A stretch of DNA of 64,000 nucleotides. Origin: Urbifossiella sp046350095 (GTDB lineage Bacteria; Planctomycetota; Planctomycetia; Gemmatales; Gemmataceae). Where the stretch lies: NCBI GenBank assembly GCA_046350095.1, contig JAXMBA010000004.1, positions 496,001 through 560,000 on the forward strand, in the 5' to 3' direction. The notes below the pieces were generated by a model. It searched no databases. It was not told the origin of the DNA and saw nothing but the letters and a program-made list of their open reading frames with translations. The stretch's first letter is position 1, and each line of letters opens with the position of its first letter. The translations under genes were made by a program, and so were the position numbers. This document shows positions 47,141 through 56,591 of this stretch, in pieces.

Positions 47141-47851
47141 ATGGTCTCGCTCCTCACGTTCACGACGCCGCCGTACCCGTGCGCGTACCTGCCGGACCGG
47201 GCGGCGACGCTCGAATACGAGGTCGTCGCCGCGGCCGACGCCGCCGACTACGCCGCCCGCATGACCGCCGGCTGGCGCCGCTTCGGGCACCAGTTCTTTC
47301 GTCCCGCCTGTGCCGGCTGCACCGCTTGCCGCTCGCTCCGCGTCCCCGTCGCCACCTTCAGGCCCGACCGCAGCCAGCGCCGCGCCGCGGCCGCGAACGC
47401 CGACACCCGCCTCGTCATCGACACCCCGAAAGTCACACCCGCCAAGCTGGCTCTGTACGACCGCTTCCACGCCTTCCAGTCCGAGAGCAAGGGTTGGCCC
47501 GGGCACGGGCCGAAGGACGCACTCGAGTACGCGGAGTCGTTCACGGTCAACCCGTTCCCGACGGAGGAGTGGCGGTACTTCCGCGGCCGGCGGCTGACCG
47601 GCGTCGGGTACGTCGATCACCTGCCGGGGGCGCTGTCGGCGATCTACTTTTTCTACGATCCGGACGAGCGCGACCGCTCGCCGGGTACGTTCAACGTCCT
47701 GTCGATCCTGGGCCGCGCCGCGGCGTTGGGGTACGAGCACGTTTACCTGGGGTACTACGTCGAGGGGTGCCGGTCGCTGGAGTACAAGGCACGGTTCCGG
47801 CCGAACGAGGTGCTCGCCGGCGGCGGCGAGTGGGTGCCATTTCTGACGTAA
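47141..47851 (+). CDS. bpt: aspartate/glutamate leucyltransferase or arginyltransferase (Bpt/Ate1 type)
   Basis: 236 residues. It is of the bacterial Bpt/Ate family that moves an amino acid (usually Leu) from aminoacyl-tRNA to N-terminal Asp/Glu of proteins, marking them for ClpS/ClpAP. Features: PYPCAYLPDRAATLEYEVV at the N-terminus, GWRRFGHQFFRPACAGCTACRSLRVPV with the conserved Cys pair, SAIYFFYDP, and GYEHVYLGYYVEGCRSLEYKARFRPNE. No Shine-Dalgarno precedes the ATG. ClpS/ClpA are not seen here, so the transferred residue (Leu or Arg) is not proved. Confidence 0.92.
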   Translation: MVSLLTFTTPPYPCAYLPDRAATLEYEVVAAADAADYAARMTAGWRRFGHQFFRPACAGCTACRSLRVPVATFRPDRSQRRAAAANADTRLVIDTPKVTPAKLALYDRFHAFQSESKGWPGHGPKDALEYAESFTVNPFPTEEWRYFRGRRLTGVGYVDHLPGALSAIYFFYDPDERDRSPGTFNVLSILGRAAALGYEHVYLGYYVEGCRSLEYKARFRPNEVLAGGGEWVPFLT

Positions 47852-47929
47852 CCGGCCCTGCGCGAACCACCCGCCGCCGGCGCCCGTATATCAGTCCGTA
47901 GCCCGCGCGTGCGGTCCGGAGCCCTCCCG

Positions 47930-48832
<903 letters not shown>

Positions 48833-48871
48833 GGAACCCGTCCACCGCCCACCGTCCCCGAGGTCGCTCCC

Positions 48872-50896
48872 GTGACGTCGCCGGCCCTCTTCGGCATCCT
48901 CCAGCTCGACCGCGGCGAGCCGTTCGGGTACTCGCAGGTGCCGGGCCTCGTCCAGGCGTGGCTCCAGGACGCCGGCGGGTTCGCCGCCGTCGGCCTCGTG
49001 CTGTACCTGCTGTACGCCCGCTCGGTGCCGACGCAGCTGTCGCAGTCCGAGAAGCTGCGCGTGCCGGTCACGTCGTGGATGCTCATTTGCGGCCTCATGG
49101 CAGCGATCTGCTACGCCGGCGTGTTCGCCCTGATGCTGCTGCCGGGCAACCGCGGGGCCGTCCCCGAACCGCCGCCGCCGCCGCCGGGAAGCGCCGTCAT
49201 CCTCCCGCCGCCGGTCTGGCACTGGCAGCTTCAACCGATGCTGCTGATGGTCGGCGGCCTGTTCGCAATCGTCGGCCTCGGCCAGCCGTTCGTCCGCGAC
49301 TTGCTTAAACTCCGCTCGCGGCGCGTCTGGGCGCTCTCGAAACTCGGGTTCAAGGAGGCGGTGCGGTCTAAGCTGCTGTGGCTCGGGCTCCTCATCCTGC
49401 CGTTCTTCCTGTTCCGCAACGTGTGGATGGCCACCGTCCGCCCGTCCGACGAGTTCCGCATCCTGGTCACCGCGTCGAGCTTCGCCATCACCGGGCTGGT
49501 GCTGTTCACCGCGGCGCTGCTGGCCGCGTTCAGTATCCCCAACGACATCAAGAACCAGACCATCCACACGGTCGTGACCAAGCCGGTCGAGCGGTTCGAG
49601 ATCGTGCTCGGGCGGTTCGTGGGCTACACCGCCCTGATGACGCTGGCACTGGCGGCACTGACGGCGTTCAGCCTGCTGATGCTCAACACGGCGACGATCG
49701 ACCCGAAGGCCGAGGCCGAGACGGCGACGGCCCGCGTGCCGGTCCGCGGGGCGCTCAGGTTCGGGAGCAAGAAACTCGACTTCGAAGGGACGAACGTCGG
49801 CCGGGAGTTCGAGTACCGCAAGTACATCGCAGGCGACCCGCTCTCGCCCCAGCGCGGCATCTGGGAATTCGGCGACGTGCCGGGGGCGCTGCCGCGGGCG
49901 GCCAAGGACGCGGTGCGGTGCGAGTTCACGTTCGACGTGTTCAAGCTGACCAAGGGCGAGGAGAACAAGGGCGTGTTCGCCACCTTCCGGGTGGTGACGC
50001 ACGCCTGCCCGCAGCTCCCGCCGAAGGACAACAGCGGCGAGTGGGAGTGGGCGGACAAGGACGCCTACGCCCGGTACAAGGCCGACCTGGACGCCGTGCG
50101 AAAGGCCGGCCGCAACCCCGAGGGCGCCCCGCCGGACACCGACGGCTGGAAGGCCGCCAACGAGCTGGCCGAGAAGTACGGCTTCTACGAAATTCGCAAC
50201 CGCGAGGCGTTCGACTACGCCGTCGGGTACGTGGACATCCCCGCCGGGCTGTTCCGCAACGCGCAGCAGGGCAACCCGCCGCCCGTGACCGACCCCACCG
50301 GCAAGCAGGTCCCCGGCCCGCGCGTGTCGGTCCAGGTGAAGTGCGAGAGCCGCGGCCAACTCCTCGGCATGGCCCAACCCGACCTCTACCTGCTGGAGGG
50401 AAGCCAGCCCTTCACCCTGAACTTCATCAAGGGCATGGTCGGGCTTTGGTGCCGGCTGTGCATCGTGGTGGCGCTGGCCGTGGTGTGCAGCACGTACCAG
50501 AGCGGCGTCCTCAGCCTGCTGGTCACGGGGCTGATCTTCCTCACCGGGTACGCCACGGAGCACCTGTCCGACCTGGCGATGAACCGCAACATCGGCGGCG
50601 GGCCGTTCGAGTCGATCTCCCGGCTGGTGAAGGCCGAGACGCCGACGGCGCCGTCGTCGGAGACGGCGGGCGGCAAGGCGCTGCAGTTCATGGACAAGGG
50701 CTGGGCGTGGGTGGTGAGGCGCATCCAGAACATGATCCCGGACGTGGAGTCGTTCGTGTGGACGGACTTCGTGTCCGAGGGCTTCAACGTCAACTCCGAG
50801 TACCTGCTCGTGAACCTTCTGGTGACAGCGGGGTACTTGTTGCCGTGGTTCGTGCTCGGGTACTTCCTGATGAAGTCGCGGGAAGTGGCGAACTGA
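48872..50896 (+). CDS. ABC-2 type permease with large soluble insertion
   Basis: 674 residues from the GTG at 48872 (GAGG eight bases upstream). The N-terminal helices are FAAVGLVLYLLYARSV and LICGLMAAICYAGVFALMLL, separated by a short linker from LMVGGLFAIVGLG. Further helices lie near 170-260 (LWLGLLILPFFLFR, FAITGLVLFTAALLAAFSI, IVLGRFVGYTALMTLALAALT). About 250 residues of charged soluble sequence follow. Two more helices lie near 525-550, with a last pair near 650. It is probably an export permease working with the ATPase just upstream, and the soluble part may recruit a partner. Substrate unknown. Confidence 0.82.
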   Translation: MTSPALFGILQLDRGEPFGYSQVPGLVQAWLQDAGGFAAVGLVLYLLYARSVPTQLSQSEKLRVPVTSWMLICGLMAAICYAGVFALMLLPGNRGAVPEPPPPPPGSAVILPPPVWHWQLQPMLLMVGGLFAIVGLGQPFVRDLLKLRSRRVWALSKLGFKEAVRSKLLWLGLLILPFFLFRNVWMATVRPSDEFRILVTASSFAITGLVLFTAALLAAFSIPNDIKNQTIHTVVTKPVERFEIVLGRFVGYTALMTLALAALTAFSLLMLNTATIDPKAEAETATARVPVRGALRFGSKKLDFEGTNVGREFEYRKYIAGDPLSPQRGIWEFGDVPGALPRAAKDAVRCEFTFDVFKLTKGEENKGVFATFRVVTHACPQLPPKDNSGEWEWADKDAYARYKADLDAVRKAGRNPEGAPPDTDGWKAANELAEKYGFYEIRNREAFDYAVGYVDIPAGLFRNAQQGNPPPVTDPTGKQVPGPRVSVQVKCESRGQLLGMAQPDLYLLEGSQPFTLNFIKGMVGLWCRLCIVVALAVVCSTYQSGVLSLLVTGLIFLTGYATEHLSDLAMNRNIGGGPFESISRLVKAETPTAPSSETAGGKALQFMDKGWAWVVRRIQNMIPDVESFVWTDFVSEGFNVNSEYLLVNLLVTAGYLLPWFVLGYFLMKSREVAN

Positions 50897-50971
50897 CCGG
50901 GACGGCTGGCCTTCAGAAACGGAACACGATCGCGCTGTCTGGCTCGTCGCTGACAGCCTGAGGCTTGGCAC

Positions 50972-53059
50972 ATGAACCCGCTCCAGAAGGCCGCCGTCCG
51001 CCGCAAGCTGTGGTACCTCGGGGTCATCCTCGGGCTGTTCACCGTCAGCATGTACTGGCGCGGCACGCTCGACATCCCGCTCGCCGGAAAGGTCGGGTTC
51101 GCCACCGCGCTGGCGGATCGCACCATCAAGAGCCAGGCCACCCGCCACGAGCTGCGCGAGTTGGAGCAGGGCGACCCCGAGATCCTCGGCACCGTCGCCC
51201 GGCTCCTGCTCACCGGCTCCCGCGGGTTCGCCATGACGGCGTTGTGGTACAACGCCATCGACCAGCAGAAGCGGAACGACTTCCACAAGTTCGAGCAGTC
51301 GGTCAAGGGCGTGACCACGCTCCAGCCGCACTTCATCACGCCGTGGATCTTCCAGAGCTGGAACATCGCCTACAACGTGTCCGTCGAGATGCAGTCGATG
51401 GGCGACATGTACTTCTACATCGCCCGCGGCATCGAGCTGCTGAGCGAGGGCGAGCGCCGGAACAAGAAGTCGCCGGACATGCGGTACCAGATCGGCTTCT
51501 ACTACCAGAACAAGTTCGGCGTCGCCGACCAGGTGCAGACGCTCCGCTGCCTGTTCGACCTGAGCAACATCCCGACCGGCGAGCGGAACCCGGCCGACTT
51601 CCTCGACAAGGACGGCGGCGTCGACCAGAAGCGGTTCCAGACGTTCTGTGAGAAGAACCCGCTACTGGTGCGGCGGCTCCGCGGCGAGGAGCGGCGCGAC
51701 CGCGACCGGAAGGACAAGAGCTTCGAGACGCTCCGCGCCCGCACGCCGGCCGACGTGGTGGACTTCCTGCGGACAAACTACAAGGTGCCGAGCCGGTTCC
51801 GCAACGCCGGCGGCGAACTGGCCGACCCGGACCGGCAGTTCCCGGCCCTGCCGCCGAAGTTCGACGAGGGCCGCGACGAGGCCAGCGCCGGCGAACTGAG
51901 CCGCGACCCGGCGTTCACGGGGTTCATGGCGGCGCGGGCGTGGTTCGCCTACGCGAACACGCTGGTCCCGCCGAACCCGAAGGACGCCTACGACAACCCG
52001 ATGCCCTCGGCGGCGCCGCGGCCGGGCGAGTTCGACCAGTTCAAGTACCGGGTGCCCCGGCTCCCGATGCTCATCATCTTCCGGCAGGGGCCGCCGCGGG
52101 CGCAGTCGTACCAGGCCGAAATGTTGACGAAGGACGGGTGGTTCGACAAGGACGGCTGGGACGTGGACGGCCGGGTGGACGAGTCGAGCGCGTGGTTCGC
52201 CGAGCCGAGCCCCGGCGGGCCGCGGAAGCGGACGGTGGTCATCGGTACCGGCCGGGACTGGTCCCGCGAGGCGTGGGAGCAGGCGGCGCAAATGTGGCGG
52301 ACCCACGGCGAGAACTACGGTCAGCTGTTGGACGCGGCCCGGCTGGCACGCTACCGCGAAGACGCCCGCATCCCGCCGGGGGCGTCAGACTACGTACCGC
52401 TGCCTCCGGACATCACGCCCGAGCAGGCGGCCGCAGACCCGGCGTTCGCCCGGCGCCACGCCGCCATGACGGCGCTGTTCTTCTACCACCAGAATCGGAC
52501 GGTGACGAACTTCCCGTACTACCTCGCCAACGCTCAGGCCGAGGCGCGGGCCGACACCGTTCGCGCCCGCAAGACGCTGTTCGAGGCCGACCAGTCCCGC
52601 CGTGCCGGCAACCGGCTGGAGGCCATCCGGCTGTACAAGGACGGGCTGGAGCAGTGGAAGGCCGTGCTGCTGGCAAACCCGGCGTACCACCGCCCCGAGC
52701 GGTTCGACCGGGTCGAGGAGGAGACTTTCGAGTACGAGTTGGACTACCTCCGGCTACTGGCCCAGGACGACCGCCGGGTGCAGGACAAGGCGCTGGAGGT
52801 GCTGCGCGAGGGCGTGTCGGCGGCCCTGCCGTTCCAGGGCGCCAGGGTGGCACTCCCGGTGTCGTACGACCTGAAGCTCCGCGTCGCCGACGAGTTCTTT
52901 TCGGTGTTCGGCGGGACGATGCCGACGACGCTGACCGACGGGCGCGGCGGCACACCGTGGATCCGTCCGGACATTCGCAACACCGTACTCGGCCGACAGG
53001 GCGTGGTGGTCACGCCGCCCACCGGCCCGGGCACGACGCCGACCCCGGGCCAGCCGTAA
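50972..53059 (+). CDS. membrane-anchored partner of the ABC system, unknown family
   Basis: 695 residues; GAGG lies eight bases upstream of the ATG. One N-terminal membrane helix (KLWYLGVILGLFTVSMYW), then an all-soluble, helix-rich region that looks like repeats: LQPHFITPWIFQSWNIAYNVS, IARGIELLSEGER, MRYQIGFYYQNKFG, and later ADQSRRAGNRLEAIRLYKDGLEQWKAVL, which is TPR-like. The C-terminus is Pro/Gly/Thr-rich. It follows the permease by 75 bases and probably forms part of the same complex. I cannot name a family. Confidence 0.75.
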   Translation: MNPLQKAAVRRKLWYLGVILGLFTVSMYWRGTLDIPLAGKVGFATALADRTIKSQATRHELRELEQGDPEILGTVARLLLTGSRGFAMTALWYNAIDQQKRNDFHKFEQSVKGVTTLQPHFITPWIFQSWNIAYNVSVEMQSMGDMYFYIARGIELLSEGERRNKKSPDMRYQIGFYYQNKFGVADQVQTLRCLFDLSNIPTGERNPADFLDKDGGVDQKRFQTFCEKNPLLVRRLRGEERRDRDRKDKSFETLRARTPADVVDFLRTNYKVPSRFRNAGGELADPDRQFPALPPKFDEGRDEASAGELSRDPAFTGFMAARAWFAYANTLVPPNPKDAYDNPMPSAAPRPGEFDQFKYRVPRLPMLIIFRQGPPRAQSYQAEMLTKDGWFDKDGWDVDGRVDESSAWFAEPSPGGPRKRTVVIGTGRDWSREAWEQAAQMWRTHGENYGQLLDAARLARYREDARIPPGASDYVPLPPDITPEQAAADPAFARRHAAMTALFFYHQNRTVTNFPYYLANAQAEARADTVRARKTLFEADQSRRAGNRLEAIRLYKDGLEQWKAVLLANPAYHRPERFDRVEEETFEYELDYLRLLAQDDRRVQDKALEVLREGVSAALPFQGARVALPVSYDLKLRVADEFFSVFGGTMPTTLTDGRGGTPWIRPDIRNTVLGRQGVVVTPPTGPGTTPTPGQP

Positions 53060-53089
53060 CCCCCCACCACTCCGACGCCCGCCCGCCAC

Positions 53090-53117
53090 TACGGGTGGGC
53101 GTTGCCCACCCCCCGTA
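53090..53117 (+). terminator. bulged hairpin ahead of deacetylase gene
   Basis: TACGGGTGGGC (53090-53100) pairs with GCCCACCCCCCGTA (53104-53117), with three extra C bases in the second arm and a 3-base loop. It lies 31 bases past the preceding stop and ten bases before the next start. No T-run follows, so a terminator or a leader structure are both possible. Confidence 0.35.
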
Positions 53118-53127
53118 ACCGCTCGTC

Positions 53128-53892
53128 ATGACCGACATCGCGCTCGCGATCCTCGCCCACCCGGACGACGCCGAATTCCTCTGCGCCGGCACCCTGATCC
53201 GCCTGGCCAAGGAACACGGGTGGGCCGTGCACGTCGCCAGCATGACGCCCGGCGACTGCGGTTCGGCCGAGCACACCCCGGAAGAAATCGCCCGCATCCG
53301 CCGCGGCGAGGGCGCGGCCGCGACGGCCGCGATCGGCGCGACGTACCACTGCCTCGAGGAACGCGACCTGCGCGTGATCTACAACGAGCCGGCGCTGGAG
53401 AAGGTGGTGCGGCTGCTGAACAAGGTGCGGCCGCGGGTCGTGTTCACGCACAGCCCCGACGACTACCACCTCGACCACGAGCAGACGAGCAAGTTGGCCC
53501 GCGCCGCCACGTTCGCCGCGCCCATCGGCAACTTCCTCCACAACCGCCCCGGCGCGGACGAGCGCCACCCGCCGCTCGACCACATTCCTCACCTCTACTA
53601 CTGCGACCCGCTCGAGGGCGTGGACGCCTTCGGCAGGGCGATCGCGCCGGCGTTCCGCGTCGACGTGTCGGCCGTGATCGACGACAAGGGCCGTATGCTG
53701 GCGTGCCACGAGAGCCAGCGCGCGTGGTTGCGGAAACACCACGGCGTGGACAACCTCGTGGACTCGATGCGGGCGTGGGGCGCGACGCAGGGGGCGGCCG
53801 CGGGCGTCGCCTTCGCCGAGGGCTTCCGCCAGCACCTCGGCCACAGTTACCCGCACGACAACCTCGTCGCCGACCTGCTCGGCCGGGGCTGA
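53128..53892 (+). CDS. PIG-L/BshB-type N-deacetylase
   Basis: 254 residues of the LmbE-like fold. The zinc/catalytic AHPDD motif is at about 13-17 (LAILAHPDDAEFLCAGTL). A second His pair, HSPDDYHLDHEQTSKL, holds the metal-binding His. The sequence is of the BshB1 size class: it may release acetate from N-acetylglucosaminyl-malate in bacillithiol synthesis, or from other N-acetyl sugars. No other bsh gene is in the window, so the substrate is not fixed. No signal peptide. It ends 11 bases before the convergent esterase gene. Confidence 0.9.
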   Translation: MTDIALAILAHPDDAEFLCAGTLIRLAKEHGWAVHVASMTPGDCGSAEHTPEEIARIRRGEGAAATAAIGATYHCLEERDLRVIYNEPALEKVVRLLNKVRPRVVFTHSPDDYHLDHEQTSKLARAATFAAPIGNFLHNRPGADERHPPLDHIPHLYYCDPLEGVDAFGRAIAPAFRVDVSAVIDDKGRMLACHESQRAWLRKHHGVDNLVDSMRAWGATQGAAAGVAFAEGFRQHLGHSYPHDNLVADLLGRG

Positions 53893-53902
53893 CGGCCTCG
53901 GC

Positions 53903-54754
53903 CTATCGCCACAGCCACTTCAAGCTGTCCGGCAGGATCACGCCGCCGTGGCGGCCGTTGTGCCCGCCGTCGCCGTACACCAGCCGGTAGTCGTAGTTCA
54001 TGTGCCGCAGCGCCGCGGCCATGCTCAGGTTCGCCAGCGGCCAGTGGCCGTGCAGGTTGTCCAGGTCGCCCGACCCGTCCTGCAGGAACACGCGGATCGG
54101 CTTCCGCTCCGTCTTCCGGATCAGCCCCGGGTACACGTCGCCGCCGCGGATGTTAGTGAAGCTGCCGACGTGGCTGAGCACCTTCGAGAACAGGTCGGGC
54201 CGTTCCCACGCCGCGGTGAACGCACAGATGCCGCCGGAACTAATCCCGCAGATCGCACGACCCGCCGCGTCCTGGCGCAGCTTCATGGTTTTTCCCACCT
54301 CCGGGAGAAGCTCCTTTTCCAGGAAGCCGGCATACTGGTCGGAAAGGGTGTCGTACTCGAAGCTCCGGTTGGATCGGCCCTTCCCGCCGCCCGCGGCCGG
54401 GAACGTGCCCGGGTTCACGAACACCGCAACCGTGACGGGCATCTCCTTCCGATGGATGAGGTTGTCGAACACGACCGGCACCCGGTACTGGCCCTTCTCG
54501 GCCACGTAAGAACCCCCGTCCTGAAAGACCATCACGCACGCCGGATCCGCCTCGCGGTACTGGGCAGGAACGTAGACCCAGTAGTCGCGCTCGGTGCCGG
54601 CGAACACCTTGCTGGTCAGCGTTTGTGGGCCGGTGACGGAGCCCTTCGGCACGCCCGGCTGCGGCAGCGAGTCGGGGCCGAGGGTGTAGTCGTCGGCCGC
54701 CGGGGCGGGCACGGCGGCGAGAGCGAGCACGAGCGCGGGTGCGAGGCGGCGCAT
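53903..54754 (-). CDS. secreted alpha/beta-hydrolase esterase (Esterase D/enterochelin-esterase-like)
   Basis: 283 residues from the ATG at 54754, chosen because the signal peptide starts there (RRLAPALVLALAAVPAPAA, cleavage after PAA). The nucleophile is the Ser of GISSGGI, within the G-x-S-x-G-like pattern of the family. FNPG-like VFVNPGTFP and a C-terminal His in GGHNGRHGG complete the fold. The same family includes enterochelin and feruloyl esterases, so siderophore hydrolysis or polysaccharide de-acylation are possible. It is probably periplasmic or secreted. Confidence 0.88.
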   Translation of the reverse strand: MRRLAPALVLALAAVPAPAADDYTLGPDSLPQPGVPKGSVTGPQTLTSKVFAGTERDYWVYVPAQYREADPACVMVFQDGGSYVAEKGQYRVPVVFDNLIHRKEMPVTVAVFVNPGTFPAAGGGKGRSNRSFEYDTLSDQYAGFLEKELLPEVGKTMKLRQDAAGRAICGISSGGICAFTAAWERPDLFSKVLSHVGSFTNIRGGDVYPGLIRKTERKPIRVFLQDGSGDLDNLHGHWPLANLSMAAALRHMNYDYRLVYGDGGHNGRHGGVILPDSLKWLWR

Positions 54755-54837
54755 CGGACGGGCCTTTCGCGGGTGGAGGGGACGGGGCCAAGCGTACGGA
54801 CCCGCCCCCCGCCCCGCCACCGCCGCGGGGCCCGGCC

Positions 54838-56568
54838 GTGAACACGCATCACCCAGACGAACGCCTCCAGCGGGCGCTGGACCGGTTCCTGACACAGGGC
54901 GGGCCGTTCGTCCTCCCCGACGGGCCGCCGCCGGACAGGCTCCTTCCCGGGCCGCCGGGCGGGCCGCCGCCGGACACAAAGTTGAACGCGGCCCTCCCCA
55001 CGCCCGCGGTCATCACCCGGCCGGCCCCACGCGAGCCGTCGCCGACGCCGCCTCCGGGCCCGTCCCGCGCCATCGTCACGACCGACGCCGTGGTGGCGGG
55101 GCTCGACCACGTGGTGTGGTCGGTGTCGCCCGACGGGGCTCTCGTGTACCTCCTCGGCGGCCCCGTCGAGCGGCTGTTCGGCCACCCCGCCGAGTTCTTC
55201 CTCGACAAGTCCGACGGCTGGCTGTCCGCCGTCCCTGACGACGATGCCGACGCCCTCCGCGCCGCGTTCGCCGGGCTCTCTGCCGAAGGGTCGTTCGTCG
55301 TCGAGCACACCGCTTGCGGGCGGCGCGTCGTGACACGCGGCCGGCTCGTGCTCCGCCCCGACGGCCGTCCGATGCGGGTGGACGGGAGCACGACCGAACT
55401 GACGGAGACGGCCGCCGAGCGCGAGTTGCGGGCGAAGCTGGCCGCGGCCGAGGAGGCGCTGCGGGCGTCGGCCCGGCTCGGCACCCTGGGACGATTGGTG
55501 AGCGGCGTGGCCCACGACTTCAACAACTGCCTGACGGTCTTGTCCGGGAACGCGGAGCTACTCCGCGAGTTGCTGCCGCCAGACGACCCACTCCGCGACA
55601 CGGCCGGCGAGATCGTCGGGCACGTCGCGACGGCGGCACTCGTGGCCCGGCAGTTGGTGGCGTTCGGCAAGCCGACGGCGGGGGGGTCGTCGGGCCCGAC
55701 CGACCCGGCGAGCGAGGTCCGCGGGCTGGACCGGTTACTGCGACGACTCACGGGTGATGACATCACACTCGACGTGCTTCTCGCCCCCGGCGTTCCGCCG
55801 ATCCCGGTCGGCGCGGGTTCGCTGGCGCAGCTGGTGCTGAACCTCGTTGCCAACGCCCGCGACGCCATCCCGCGCCACGGCACGGTGACGCTCCGCCTTG
55901 CCGAGACGGTCGTCGATCGCACCCGCCCGGGCTGGCCGGAGCGACTACCCGCCGGGCGGTACGTGGCACTCACGGTCGCGGACACCGGCGTGGGAATGAC
56001 GGAGTCGGTGCGGGCGCGGATGTTCGACTCGTACTTCACGACGAAGGGGCCGGCCGGGAACGGCGTCGGGCTGGCGACCGTCGCGGAGATCGTGCGGACC
56101 GCCGGCGGACACATCGAGGTGGAATCGGCGGAGGGGTGGGGCACGAGCGTGCGGGTGTTCTTCCCGCCGGCCGACACCCCTCCCGCGGTCGTGCCGCCGA
56201 CTGCTCCCGACCCGCCGCCGCGGCCCGGGACGGTGCTGCTGGTGCAAGCCGCGACGCGAGTCCGAGACCTGACCGCGTCGGTGCTCCAACACGCCGGGTT
56301 TCGCGTACTGGAGGCCGACGACGCGACGGCCGGCGAGGAACGGGCGCGGTTGTACGCCGGGCCGATCGACCTACTGGTGACGGACGTCGGCCTGCCGCGG
56401 CAGGACGGCCGAGAATTGGCGACGGCCCTGCGGGCGGTGCGGCCGGGGCTCCGGGTGCTGTTCGCGTCGGGATCCGCGGTCGACGTGCCGGGGCCGCTGC
56501 TGCCGAAGCCGTACACGCCCGCCGAACTGGTGGCCGCCGTGCGCCAGACGTTATGCAGCAGTTCTTGA
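54838..56568 (+). CDS. hybrid histidine kinase with receiver domain
   Basis: 576 residues from the GTG at 54838, just after a C/G-rich gap. The first 80 residues are Pro-rich. A PAS domain lies at about 85-195 (VWSVSPDGALVYLLGGPVERLFGH). HisKA has H226 in GVAHDFNNCL, and HATPase has the N-box NLVANARDAI, DTGVGM, and GNGVGLATV. The C-terminal receiver (about 465-570) keeps the phospho-Asp516 and Lys557 but lacks the N-terminal acidic pair that binds Mg2+ (LLVQAAT). The GVAHDFNN H-box resembles the NtrB-like subgroup. No membrane helix is seen, so it is probably cytoplasmic. No output partner is adjacent. Confidence 0.9.
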   Translation: MNTHHPDERLQRALDRFLTQGGPFVLPDGPPPDRLLPGPPGGPPPDTKLNAALPTPAVITRPAPREPSPTPPPGPSRAIVTTDAVVAGLDHVVWSVSPDGALVYLLGGPVERLFGHPAEFFLDKSDGWLSAVPDDDADALRAAFAGLSAEGSFVVEHTACGRRVVTRGRLVLRPDGRPMRVDGSTTELTETAAERELRAKLAAAEEALRASARLGTLGRLVSGVAHDFNNCLTVLSGNAELLRELLPPDDPLRDTAGEIVGHVATAALVARQLVAFGKPTAGGSSGPTDPASEVRGLDRLLRRLTGDDITLDVLLAPGVPPIPVGAGSLAQLVLNLVANARDAIPRHGTVTLRLAETVVDRTRPGWPERLPAGRYVALTVADTGVGMTESVRARMFDSYFTTKGPAGNGVGLATVAEIVRTAGGHIEVESAEGWGTSVRVFFPPADTPPAVVPPTAPDPPPRPGTVLLVQAATRVRDLTASVLQHAGFRVLEADDATAGEERARLYAGPIDLLVTDVGLPRQDGRELATALRAVRPGLRVLFASGSAVDVPGPLLPKPYTPAELVAAVRQTLCSSS

Positions 56569-56591
56569 CAGACCTACGGCCGGTCGGCCGC

